From CAIVND01 sp035532075 (GTDB lineage: Bacteria; Actinomycetota; Acidimicrobiia; Acidimicrobiales; Bog-793), in contig DATKRV010000008.1 in the NCBI GenBank assembly GCA_035532075.1, forward strand, positions 1 through 28,942: 28,942 nt of DNA, in the 5' to 3' direction. The stretch's first letter is position 1, and each line of letters starts with the position of its first letter. The position numbers and the translations under genes were made by a program. Below the pieces are notes generated by a model. It worked only from the letters and a program-made list of their open reading frames with translations, was not told where the DNA came from and made no database searches. This document shows, piece by piece, positions 8,191 through 15,876 of the stretch.

Positions 8191-9200
8191 GGGAGTAACG
8201 CCACCTTTGGTAGTCCTGCGCCCTCATCAAAGCCGAGCGCAATATTGGCCGCCTGGATCGCCTGTCCCGAGCCGCCTTTCGTGAGGTTGTCCAGGGCAGA
8301 AAAGAGGATCAACGTCCCTGATCGCGTATCGAAACGGGCGCCGATATGCACGCTGTTGGATCCGTACGTGTCGCGCGTCGAAGGAAGGCCATCGGTGATC
8401 GTCACGAACTGATCATCGCGGTACACGTCCCGGAAGAAATCGAGAGTTGCCTGCGTCGAGGTCTCCCCGATTGGACGCACATACATTGTTGCCAAGATGC
8501 CTCGCGTCATCGGCAGGAGGTGCGGGGTGAAGAGCACGCTTGCTCCTGTTGCCTGCTCGATCTCTGGAGTGTGCCGGTGTGTCGTGACCGCGTACGCGAC
8601 GTAATTTTCATTTACCTGTGCGTGGTGCGTAGACGGTTGGGGATCTTTTCCCGCTCCCGAGGTTCCGCTTGCCGCATCGACAATCACACCAGTAGGTTCG
8701 ATCTTGCCTGCTCGCACCAAGGGTGCCAATGCGAGAGATGCGGCGGTAACATAACAGCCTGGTGAAGAGATAAGAGGTGCACCGTTTAGCGCCCCTCGGT
8801 TGATCTCCACCAACCCGTAGGTTGACTCGGAAAGCATCTTGGGATGCTGATGGGTAAAGCCGTACCACTGGTCATAGAGCGCGGGATCCTTGAGTCGAAA
8901 GTCAGCGCCGAGATCAACGACGAGCCTGACTTTTCCAACAAGGTGCGGAATCACGCCCTGGGATAGGCCAGAGGGAAGAGCGACAAAGACCACCTCGCAG
9001 GCCAACAGCGCATCGAGGTCGTAGCGACCGACGACTCGGTCTCCATAGACTTGCCAGAGTCCGGGATAGAGCGTCGAAAGAGGCGTTCCGGCCGTTGAGT
9101 CAGCCTGAACTGGGCCAACCTCAAGGTGTGGATGAGTCGCCAGCAATCGAAGCAGCTCTGCCCCGAGATACCCGGTCGCACCAACAATTCCCGCCTTCAT
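8187..9200 (-). CDS. argC: N-acetyl-gamma-glutamyl-phosphate reductase, first gene of the arg operon
   Basis: A 337-residue NADPH-dependent reductase. The Rossmann motif GATGYLG is at the N terminus, the catalytic cysteine is C149 in SSPGCYVTA, and the conserved histidine block THRHTPE follows. I chose the ATG at 9200, giving MKAGIVGATG, over the ATG at 9212: there is no Shine-Dalgarno sequence upstream, and a -10 element (TATGTT, 9213-9208) ends 7 nt before this ATG, so transcription probably starts at the start codon itself (leaderless mRNA). The start codon also lies inside a perfect inverted repeat that is probably the ArgR operator. The trpA stop is only 69 bp upstream, with no visible terminator between. 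Confidence 0.96.
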   Translation of the reverse strand: MKAGIVGATGYLGAELLRLLATHPHLEVGPVQADSTAGTPLSTLYPGLWQVYGDRVVGRYDLDALLACEVVFVALPSGLSQGVIPHLVGKVRLVVDLGADFRLKDPALYDQWYGFTHQHPKMLSESTYGLVEINRGALNGAPLISSPGCYVTAASLALAPLVRAGKIEPTGVIVDAASGTSGAGKDPQPSTHHAQVNENYVAYAVTTHRHTPEIEQATGASVLFTPHLLPMTRGILATMYVRPIGETSTQATLDFFRDVYRDDQFVTITDGLPSTRDTYGSNSVHIGARFDTRSGTLILFSALDNLTKGGSGQAIQAANIALGFDEGAGLPKVALLP

Positions 9201-9227
9201 TCGTATTAACATACACTAATACGAATG
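9198..9227. promoter_or_regulatory. Probable ArgR operator (ARG box), 30-bp inverted repeat over the argC start
   Basis: Two perfect 11-bp arms, CATTCGTATTA (9198-9208) and TAATACGAATG (9217-9227), flank an 8-bp A/T-rich spacer. The repeat covers the -10 element, the presumed transcription start and the argC start codon, so bound protein would block RNA polymerase. ArgR operators in other bacteria are A/T-rich imperfect palindromes built on TGAAT/ATTCA-like halves; the ATTCGTAT/ATACGAAT halves here are similar but not identical. The nearest regulator gene is argR in the same operon. Assignment to ArgR is inference. Confidence 0.65.
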
Positions 9228-9236
9228 TTCATGCAA
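9208..9236 (-). promoter_or_regulatory. Arginine operon promoter, probably leaderless
   Basis: On the minus strand TTGCAT (9236-9231) and TATGTT (9213-9208) are separated by exactly 17 bp. Seven nucleotides downstream of the -10 end is position 9201 or 9200, the A of the argC ATG. No ribosome binding site is present, so a leaderless transcript is the simplest reading. Both hexamers match consensus only in part (3/6 and 4/6). Confidence 0.5.
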
Positions 9237-9269
9237 TACCTCACCGTTGGGCATTCGGAGCTGGCTTTG

Positions 9270-10079
9270 CTACGAGCGAGTACCGGGCCAGCGTCGGTCG
9301 AGAACCTCTCTCATCTCGCCGATGAACTTCGTCGCCCCTTCGACCCCCTCCCCGTCGAGAAGTCGACGGACCAAAGCGGAGCCGATCACGACGCCGTCGG
9401 CCTCTTGGCAGATCGCGACCGCCTGCTCTGGGTTCGACACCCCAACGCCGACGAGTACTGGTGTCGACGTCGCCGTCTTGCAACGCCGGGCGATCACGGC
9501 GGCAGAGGATGCGAGCTCCTCGCGCTCTCCGGTGACTCCAAGTAGCCCGATTGCGTACACAAATCCCTGACTTGCCCGGCAGATCCTTGTCAGCCGCTCA
9601 TCGGGGGTGGTCGGTGCGACCAGTTGCACCGCATCGATCCCGGCGCCCTCCGCCTCGCTCATCCAATCCCCAGCCTCGTCAATCGGCAGATCCGGCAATA
9701 TGACCCCTGCAACGCCGGCATCTCTGAGCGAATATGCCATTCGGTGAAACCCGGCGTGAGCAAAGAGATTTACATATGTCATGACGGCAAGGGGGACTCC
9801 ACAGTCAAGCTGAGCAAGCTCGGAGATGATCGATTGAGGGGTGGTGTTGCGCCGGAGGGCCCGCACCGATGCCTCCTGGATCACCGGGCCGTCCATCACG
9901 GGATCGGAAAACGGGATTCCGACCTCGATTGCATCGGCACCCGCTCCGGCAAGTGCAACGACGACATCAACCCATCTGTCGTCGAGTCCTCCGGTGATGT
10001 AGGGCACGATCAGCTTGTACCCAAGATCGCGTCGTGCACGCAGGGGTCTCTCGAGTGGTCCAGCGGCGTTCCCACTCAT
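9270..10079 (-). CDS. trpA: Tryptophan synthase alpha subunit
   Basis: A 269-residue TIM-barrel enzyme that cleaves indole-3-glycerol phosphate to indole and glyceraldehyde 3-phosphate and passes indole to TrpB. The catalytic pair is visible as E52 in IEVGIPFSDP and D63 in VMDGPVIQ, with the same 11-residue spacing as E49 and D60 of Salmonella TrpA. The phosphate-binding loop GVGVSNPEQA lies near residue 210. The start overlaps the trpB stop (ATGA). It is the last trp gene, and the argC promoter begins about 35 bp after its stop. Confidence 0.96.
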   Translation of the reverse strand: MSGNAAGPLERPLRARRDLGYKLIVPYITGGLDDRWVDVVVALAGAGADAIEVGIPFSDPVMDGPVIQEASVRALRRNTTPQSIISELAQLDCGVPLAVMTYVNLFAHAGFHRMAYSLRDAGVAGVILPDLPIDEAGDWMSEAEGAGIDAVQLVAPTTPDERLTRICRASQGFVYAIGLLGVTGEREELASSAAVIARRCKTATSTPVLVGVGVSNPEQAVAICQEADGVVIGSALVRRLLDGEGVEGATKFIGEMREVLDRRWPGTRS

Positions 10080-11257
10080 CCAAGGATCTCCATGATCTCG
10101 GCAACGTCTTTGTCGCCGCGACCTGACAACGTCATCAAGACCGTCGATCCAGGAGCGATCTCACCAGACGAGCAGGCGCGGATGATCCACGCGAGGGCAT
10201 GTGCAGGCTCAAGTGCTGGAAGTATTCCTTCGGTCGAAGACAGACGACGGAAGGCCTCGAGCACCTCAGCATCGTTGACGGATTCATAGCTCGCGCGACC
10301 AATTTTGGCGAGATAGGCGTGCTCGGGGCCGACCCCGGGATAGTCGAGGCCCGCCGAGATTGAATGGGCCTCTTCGATCTGGCCAGCCTCGTCCTGTAAG
10401 AAATTTGATCTCATTCCATGTACCACACCCGAGACACCACGAGCATTTGCCGCCCCACCCTCTGGTTCGACGCCGATCAATCGGGCGCTGGTGTCAGCAA
10501 ATCCTGCGAAGGTTCCCGCCGCATTCGAACCCCCACCAACACAGGCGACGACGAGATCCGGCAGGGATCCGCCAAGCAGTTCGCGGCACTGCTCCCTTGC
10601 CTCATCTCCGATCACTCTCTGGAACTGTCGGACCATGTAGGGATAGGGGTGGGGGCCGACAACCGATCCAATGCAGTAATACGTCGTCTCGACGGAGGCG
10701 ACCCAGTCGCGAAGGGCGTCATTGATTGCATCCTTGAGTGTCTTTGCTCCCGATGTGACCGAGACAACCTCTGCACCGAGCAGTTTCATCCGGAATACAT
10801 TGAGTTCTTGGCGGTGAACGTCGACTTCGCCCATGTAGACCACGCACTCGAGACCCAAAAGGGCTGCTGCAGTGGCGGCGGCAACGCCATGCTGTCCAGC
10901 CCCGGTCTCGGCGATGAAGCGTCGCTTGCCCATCCGCCTCGCGAGAAGCGCCTGACCAAGCACGTTGTTGATCTTGTGCGATCCAGTGTGGGCGAGGTCC
11001 TCTCGTTTGAGCAACAGCTTTATCCCAAGTTCACGAGAGAGTTGCCGACAGATCGTCACCGGAGTGGGACGACCTGCGTAATAGTGTAAAAGGTCATCAA
11101 GTTCAACTCGGAACGAGCGGTCATTCCACGCCTCACGAAAGGCGATTTCAAGCGTGTCACAGGCTGGTACCAGGCTCTCAGGCACGAAGCGTCCGCCGAA
11201 CTCACCAAACCGACCGGTGTCCGAGGGCTCCCCCATGGATGAACCGCTGGTGCTCAT
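10076..11257 (-). CDS. trpB: Tryptophan synthase beta subunit
   Basis: A 393-residue PLP enzyme that condenses indole with serine to form tryptophan. It is of the TrpB1 type, with the N-terminal block GRFGEFGGRFVPE (15-27). The PLP lysine is K95 in HTGSHKINN, the substrate-binding block is ETGAGQHGVA, and the PLP phosphate loop is CVGGGSNAAG. It overlaps trpF upstream and trpA downstream by ATGA, as expected for subunits made in fixed ratio. Length and motifs are normal. Confidence 0.97.
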   Translation of the reverse strand: MSTSGSSMGEPSDTGRFGEFGGRFVPESLVPACDTLEIAFREAWNDRSFRVELDDLLHYYAGRPTPVTICRQLSRELGIKLLLKREDLAHTGSHKINNVLGQALLARRMGKRRFIAETGAGQHGVAAATAAALLGLECVVYMGEVDVHRQELNVFRMKLLGAEVVSVTSGAKTLKDAINDALRDWVASVETTYYCIGSVVGPHPYPYMVRQFQRVIGDEAREQCRELLGGSLPDLVVACVGGGSNAAGTFAGFADTSARLIGVEPEGGAANARGVSGVVHGMRSNFLQDEAGQIEEAHSISAGLDYPGVGPEHAYLAKIGRASYESVNDAEVLEAFRRLSSTEGILPALEPAHALAWIIRACSSGEIAPGSTVLMTLSGRGDKDVAEIMEILG

Positions 11258-11931
11258 TCGTCCTCTTCCCAGTCGTAAAGCTCGCTCGTTTCCGACGCCT
11301 GCGCGCTCTCTTGACGATCGACAAGTTCGGCCTCTGCATGTCGCGCGGCCAAGAGAAACGCCTGCAACTTCCGGTGGTCCTTGTGTCTCTCTGTCGCCTC
11401 AACCCCGGAGTTGACGTCCACTCCCCACGGCCGTACTCGCGCGATTGCCTCACCGACGTTGTCCGGGTCGAGCCCTCCGGCGAGGATGAGCCGATTGGTG
11501 CGTGGCACTCCTTCAAGCACACGCCAGTCGAACACCTGGCCCGATCCGGGATTCGGTGCGTCGACGAGCAGGGCATCGGCCTCGTACTCTCCAGCCCGAT
11601 CGAGCATCGCTGATCCTGCCGGGAACGCCTTTATGAGGAAATGAACATGAGGACGAATCAATGCAACTTGCTGCGGCGTCTCGCTGCCGTGGAGCTGTAC
11701 GCCCTTCACTCCGGCATTCGCCGCCACCTCGATGACGCGTTCGGGCAGCGAATCACGAAAAACGCCGATCGTCATGACCTCCCCGGGCAGCCGAGCTGTT
11801 ATACGAGCTACGGCGCCTGGCGCCACCTGCCGCGTTGAAGGAGCAAAGATGAATCCGACCGCGTCAGCGCCGAGGGCAACGCTGAGCAGCGCATCTTCTT
11901 CGTTGGTAATACCGCAGATCTTGACAAACAT
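11254..11931 (-). CDS. trpF: Phosphoribosylanthranilate isomerase
   Basis: A 225-residue TIM-barrel enzyme that converts phosphoribosyl anthranilate to CdRP. The start MFVKICGIT gives the catalytic cysteine C6; the matching aspartate is D124 in LLVDAPNPGSG, and the C-terminal phosphate site is GVDVNSGVE (170-178). About 20 acidic residues (ending YDWEEDE) extend past the barrel. Start and trpC stop share one base (TGATG). A separate trpF is notable because many Actinobacteria lack it and use the dual-function PriA (HisA/TrpF) instead; see hisA in this window. Confidence 0.95.
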   Translation of the reverse strand: MFVKICGITNEEDALLSVALGADAVGFIFAPSTRQVAPGAVARITARLPGEVMTIGVFRDSLPERVIEVAANAGVKGVQLHGSETPQQVALIRPHVHFLIKAFPAGSAMLDRAGEYEADALLVDAPNPGSGQVFDWRVLEGVPRTNRLILAGGLDPDNVGEAIARVRPWGVDVNSGVEATERHKDHRKLQAFLLAARHAEAELVDRQESAQASETSELYDWEEDE

Positions 11932-12743
11932 CAGCTCAAGATTCCTCTGCGCGCTCGAGCCTCTTGAATGAACGCGCGCAGCGCGCCAGCTGGGTCATCA
12001 GCGCACACAAGGGCCTCGCCAATCAAGACCGCACTGAATCCCGAGTCGATGAGTCGAGCAATATCTTCCGTAGAAGATATTCCGGATTCCGCGACACGAA
12101 TGACGTCTTCGGGAATCTCTCTGCCGACGCGGGTGGCCCGATCCGGGTCGACTTTGAAGGAATTGAGATCGCGCTGGTTCACTCCGATGAGCAGAGCACC
12201 GATGGCAAGGGCGCGCCCAAGCTCGGCCTCGTCGTGAACTTCGACGAGCACATCAAGGCCTATCCCGATACCGAGCCGGTGAAAATTCGAAAGTTCGTCA
12301 TCTGAGAGTGCGGAGACAATCAGCAGCATCGCATCGGCGCCGATGAGTCTTGTCTCATACACGTCGCGTTCGGTGACGACGAAGTCCTTTCGCAGCACGG
12401 GCAACCCGCAGCTTTCTCGGGCCACCTTGAGATCTTCTGGAGCGCCGCCGAAAAATGAGCTGTCCGTCAATACTGAAAGGCAGCTTGCACCGCCCCTCGC
12501 GTACTGATGTGCGAGGTGCGCGGGGTCAAGATCTGGCGCGAGGTCGCCCCTTGATGGAGAGCGACGCTTGATCTCAGCTATTACGGCGATACCTTGCCTT
12601 ATTGCGCCATTCCTCAGCGCGCCGGCGAAATCTCTTCTCGGTGCACACCCGAAGACGGCCTCCGCGAGTGAGTCGCGCTCCTTTGCACTCATCGGCTCCT
12701 GGAGTCGGTGATGAGCAAGAATCTCGTCGAGATAGGTAGCCAT
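11931..12743 (-). CDS. trpC: Indole-3-glycerol phosphate synthase, first gene of the trp block
   Basis: A 270-residue TIM-barrel enzyme that closes the indole ring of CdRP with loss of CO2. Catalytic residues are visible as K59 in IAEIKRRSPSRG, K119 in VLRKDFV and E168 in VLVEVHDEAELG; GVNQRDL (187-193) is the usual GVNNRDL block with one change. It is first in the minus-strand run trpC-F-B-A and divergent from the response-regulator gene at 12851. No Shine-Dalgarno sequence is well placed, and a -10 element TAGAAT ends 7 nt before the ATG, so the mRNA may be leaderless. Confidence 0.96.
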   Translation of the reverse strand: MATYLDEILAHHRLQEPMSAKERDSLAEAVFGCAPRRDFAGALRNGAIRQGIAVIAEIKRRSPSRGDLAPDLDPAHLAHQYARGGASCLSVLTDSSFFGGAPEDLKVARESCGLPVLRKDFVVTERDVYETRLIGADAMLLIVSALSDDELSNFHRLGIGIGLDVLVEVHDEAELGRALAIGALLIGVNQRDLNSFKVDPDRATRVGREIPEDVIRVAESGISSTEDIARLIDSGFSAVLIGEALVCADDPAGALRAFIQEARARRGILS

Positions 12744-12749
12744 CTCCCG

Positions 12750-12755
12750 ATTCTA
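12750..12755 (-). promoter_or_regulatory. Probable -10 element for trpC (TAGAAT)
   Basis: TAGAAT on the minus strand (5 of 6 matches to TATAAT) ends 7 nt before the A of the trpC ATG at 12743, so transcription would begin at the start codon. The -35 region is weak (GGGCA-like). No leader peptide or attenuator could fit in front of trpC. Confidence 0.45.
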
Positions 12756-12801
12756 GTGGGATGGGACGCTTTTGCCCTTCCCGCCCGGCGAATACATGCG
12801 T

Positions 12802-12831
12802 TTGGCATTTCAGCCAACGTCTGTCTCTGAT
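12802..12831 (+). promoter_or_regulatory. Candidate promoter for the two-component system genes
   Basis: TTGGCA (12802-12807, 5 of 6 matches to the -35 consensus) and TCTGAT (12826-12831, 4 of 6) are 18 bp apart, 20 bp before the regulator ATG at 12851. The -35 element is also one arm of a small inverted repeat, TTGGC (12802-12806) and GCCAA (12813-12817), which could bind a regulator, perhaps the response regulator itself. Confidence 0.35.
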
Positions 12832-12850
12832 TCTGCGCGACGATGGTGGA

Positions 12851-13561
12851 ATGTCGGAGCCACCTTTCATCCGCGAGGCGACACGCCAGTCACTCGGCAC
12901 GATCATCATCATCGAGGACGATCCCAATATTGCCGAACTCGTCAATCTCTATCTTGCAAACGTTGGATTCCGTGTCCTGGTCGCTGGGAACGCCCGGCAT
13001 GGCATCGATCTCATCGATACCGAACGACCGGTGCTCGTATTGATGGACATCGGCCTTCCCGGTCCCGTCGACGGACTCGAGGCCTGCCGTCAGATCAGAA
13101 AGACAAACTCGGTACCGATCATTGTGATTACCGCTCGCGGAGACGAAGCCGACCGTATTCTCGGGCTTGAGCTCGGCGCAGACGACTATGTAACCAAGCC
13201 ATTCTCGCCACGGGAGCTCGTTGCCCGGGTGAAATCGGTGTTGCGCCGAACGGAAGGGATCCGCGACGAGACGAGTGAGGTTAAATCCATCGGACCACTT
13301 GCACTTGACCCATTGCGACGCGAGGTCACCGTGAACGAAGAGGAGGTCGTGATGACCGCGAGAGAATTTGACCTTCTTGAGTTCTTTCTCAGCCATACGG
13401 GGGTCGTGCTCAGTCGGCGACAGCTCCTCGACGGAGTTTGGGGACGTGGCTGGTTTGGCGATGATCGAACCGTTGATGTGCACGTCAGGCAACTACGCCG
13501 CAAACTCGGTGATGCTCTGCCGCTCACGACCGTCTGGGGCGTGGGTTATCGATGCGACTGA
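12851..13561 (+). CDS. OmpR/PhoB-family response regulator
   Basis: A 236-residue two-domain transcription regulator. The receiver domain (about residues 15-130) has the acidic pocket E22-D23-D24, the phosphate-accepting aspartate D66 in LMDIGLPG, the switch threonine T94 and lysine K116 in TKPFSPREL. The C-terminal winged helix (about 140-236) ends with the family block RTVDVHVRQLRRKLG, followed by VWGVGYR. I chose the ATG at 12851 because it starts just before the receiver domain; the frame stays open 30 codons upstream with no homology. It lies 27 bp before the sensor kinase gene and forms a pair with it. Its targets are unknown, and nothing links it specifically to trp or his genes except position. 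Confidence 0.95.
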   Translation: MSEPPFIREATRQSLGTIIIIEDDPNIAELVNLYLANVGFRVLVAGNARHGIDLIDTERPVLVLMDIGLPGPVDGLEACRQIRKTNSVPIIVITARGDEADRILGLELGADDYVTKPFSPRELVARVKSVLRRTEGIRDETSEVKSIGPLALDPLRREVTVNEEEVVMTAREFDLLEFFLSHTGVVLSRRQLLDGVWGRGWFGDDRTVDVHVRQLRRKLGDALPLTTVWGVGYRCD

Positions 13562-13588
13562 TATTCCAGCTGCCAATGGCGTAAGTCA

Positions 13589-14959
13589 ATGAGAGCGCGC
13601 ATCACCATTGCTTTCGTAGTGACTCTCGCGACTGCTTTACTCGTTGCCAGCGTAGCAAGTCTGCTGTTAGTCCGTCATGCCTCCAGCATCAGCGCACAGC
13701 GCACAGTGCTGAAACAGGCGAGCGCGATTGAGCGAAACCCCTCGGTGATCACGAGTCCGGGAGTGGTCTCTTTGATCCGCGAAATCGCGGGGATCAATAG
13801 CGCGTCGATCATCGTCGTCAACTCGAACGGCAGGATCGTTTCGGATCCTCCACCAAACCTGCCAGCCAGCATCATTGATACCGCGCTGTTGATTGCGGGG
13901 AAGGTCACCTCAGGGGCACACAGACATATTGCCTTTGCCGCCGTTCCGATGTTCAGCACGAGTGCCACAAAAGGCGTGCCAGCTCGAACCGTCGCGCTGG
14001 TCTTTGAAAGCAAGGAAAACTTTTCGGTTGCCAACGTATTGTATTTTGCACTCGCAGGTTTTATCTCACTCATTGTCGCAGCTGGTTTTTCCATAGAGAT
14101 CTCGAAAAGGATCTCTCGTCATGTTCGAGGCGCAACGGATGCGGCCCGCCAGATCGCAACGGGTGATTTCAGTGCGCGCATGAATGTCCCCTACCATGGC
14201 TATCCAGAGCTCGTAGAACTGCAGGATTCTCTCAATCTGATGGCAAATGACCTTGAAAGGTCACGCGAGGCACAGCGCGAGTTTCTTCTCTCGATCAGCC
14301 ATGAGCTTCGTACGCCGCTAACTTCGATCCGCGGCTACGCGGAGGCGATTGTCGAAGGCCAGATAAATGCCCCTGCGGATGCCGCGCTTGTCGTCATCAG
14401 TGAGTCAGATCGACTAGCGCGACTGATTGAGGATCTGCTTTCGATGGCTCGTCTCTCCGCGCACCAGTTCACCTTTCGGATCGAGCCCTGTGACCTGACG
14501 GCGACCGCGACAAACGCCACCGAAGCGTTGCGCTACTCCTTTGAGGAGGCTGGGGTCGAACTTCGTGTCGACACTCCCGAACAACATCTTCTTGGTGAGA
14601 CGGACGCCGACCGACTCGGTCAGGTCGTCTCCAACCTTGTCGAAAATGCGCTGAAGTATTCAAAGAACGCTGTCGACGTGGTTATCGGCGAGGATGCATC
14701 TCGGTCGCTCACGGTCGCCGTTGGAGACGATGGGCACGGCATCGATTCCGCAGATCAATCTCGCGTATTTGAACGATTATTCACCTCAGATCGTCATAGT
14801 ACGCGCAAGGTCGGGACTGGACTCGGGCTGGCGATTGTTGCCGAATTGACGGAGGCCCTTGGCGGAACAATCGAGATCATCTCTCCCAGAGATGAACTCG
14901 GCGGAACGGTGTTTCAGCTTCGTGTGCCCTTTGAGATGTCCGTGCACCGCAGTATTTAG
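13589..14959 (+). CDS. Membrane sensor histidine kinase
   Basis: A 456-residue HAMP-type kinase. A first membrane segment spans about residues 6-28, an extracytoplasmic sensor region about 29-147 has no recognisable domain, and a second membrane segment spans about 148-170. A HAMP domain follows (about 172-225), then the phosphoacceptor H238 in SISHELRTPLTSIRGY. The ATPase domain has the N box VVSNLVENALKYS (346-358), G1 box GDDGHGID (379-386), F box FERLF and G2 box GTGLGLAI (409-416). It is the partner of the upstream regulator. Its stop overlaps the convergent ygfZ stop by 4 bp, so no terminator separates them. The signal sensed cannot be predicted. Confidence 0.95.
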   Translation: MRARITIAFVVTLATALLVASVASLLLVRHASSISAQRTVLKQASAIERNPSVITSPGVVSLIREIAGINSASIIVVNSNGRIVSDPPPNLPASIIDTALLIAGKVTSGAHRHIAFAAVPMFSTSATKGVPARTVALVFESKENFSVANVLYFALAGFISLIVAAGFSIEISKRISRHVRGATDAARQIATGDFSARMNVPYHGYPELVELQDSLNLMANDLERSREAQREFLLSISHELRTPLTSIRGYAEAIVEGQINAPADAALVVISESDRLARLIEDLLSMARLSAHQFTFRIEPCDLTATATNATEALRYSFEEAGVELRVDTPEQHLLGETDADRLGQVVSNLVENALKYSKNAVDVVIGEDASRSLTVAVGDDGHGIDSADQSRVFERLFTSDRHSTRKVGTGLGLAIVAELTEALGGTIEIISPRDELGGTVFQLRVPFEMSVHRSI

Positions 14960-15876
14960 GGCGACTCAGATTCGAGGAGATTGATTTCAACGACAAGCTC
15001 GTCCTTGTCGTCTCCCGCGATCAGCGTCGCAACTGTTGGCGGTATGACGCTGCGGTGGATGTACCCAAGCGCATAGGAGCAGTTGTCGAGAGGAGAGTAC
15101 GCCGTGGAGGTGATGGTGCCGACCTGGCGATCGCCGACCATGATCGGTTCCCCTACATAGGGCACGAGGTGGTGCTTTCCCGGCCTGATCGTGAGCGCTC
15201 GCAGCTGTCGAGCTACCCGAGATCCCCGGGAATCAAGGCGAGCGATGAGCTCCTGACCCGTGAAGCACCCCTTTGAAAAGCTCACCGTGCGCCCGGTGAG
15301 CGGTGTTTCCTGAGGGATCGTCCGCTCATCCAGTTCTTTTCCCATGACAGGTTCTCCCGCGCGCAGGCGCGCCACCTCAAGAGCAACAGGGTCGCCGAGT
15401 TCAAGATCATTCGCGAGGTCGCCGAACTCGATAAAACAATCGAATCCAGTGAGACCTGGCCAGGAGTACGGAAATACTGCCGTCGAAGTGTCAAGCAGAG
15501 AACGAAACGCGGATGACTTTGGCCCACGCACGAGTACTACCGATCGTTCCTCACAAGATAGGTCAACCTTCACGCGTAACTTGAATCGGCGCAGGCGCTC
15601 TACGACTCGTTCCCCAGTGCCCAGCGCACAGTCGAGGAGAAACTCGGTCTCATCGGCACGAAAGACGCGAAGATAGGCCTCGATTTTACCCTGCGGCGAG
15701 AGCAACAGCGATTCAGCGGTAGCCCCTTTCGAAAGGTCGCTGAGATCTTGGGAAAGCTGTCCTTGGAGAAAGCTCTTCGCATCAGAGCCGTGCACCCGGA
15801 CAAGATCACGCCGGGCAGTGAATCCAATCACGCCTTCGGTCAGCGCCGACCGGGTCGAAGCGAAATCGAGATTCAC
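14956..15876 (-). CDS. ygfZ: YgfZ/GcvT-domain folate-binding protein
   Basis: A 306-residue protein of the YgfZ family, related to the T-protein of glycine cleavage. In E. coli, YgfZ uses tetrahydrofolate and supports certain iron-sulfur enzymes. The family signature K-G-C-[FY]-x-G-Q-E is present as KGCFTGQELIARLDSRG. The start is a GTG that overlaps the trpE stop as GTGA, so it is translated from the trpE message. It is the last gene of the his-trpE run and its stop interlocks with the convergent kinase gene (shared TTAG). The link to tryptophan synthesis is positional only; RlmN, an Fe-S enzyme encoded in the window, could be a client (speculation). Confidence 0.9.
   Translation of the reverse strand: MNLDFASTRSALTEGVIGFTARRDLVRVHGSDAKSFLQGQLSQDLSDLSKGATAESLLLSPQGKIEAYLRVFRADETEFLLDCALGTGERVVERLRRFKLRVKVDLSCEERSVVLVRGPKSSAFRSLLDTSTAVFPYSWPGLTGFDCFIEFGDLANDLELGDPVALEVARLRAGEPVMGKELDERTIPQETPLTGRTVSFSKGCFTGQELIARLDSRGSRVARQLRALTIRPGKHHLVPYVGEPIMVGDRQVGTITSTAYSPLDNCSYALGYIHRSVIPPTVATLIAGDDKDELVVEINLLESESP

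Noticed and set aside
9201..9269. A terminator between trpA and argC
   Set aside because: The only strong inverted repeat here is A/T-rich, lies over the promoter and start codon and lacks a following T tract; it fits an operator better than a terminator.
12744..12850. A tryptophan leader peptide or attenuator before trpC
   Set aside because: The likely transcript starts at or next to the trpC ATG, and no short frame with Trp codons followed by paired hairpins exists on the minus strand.
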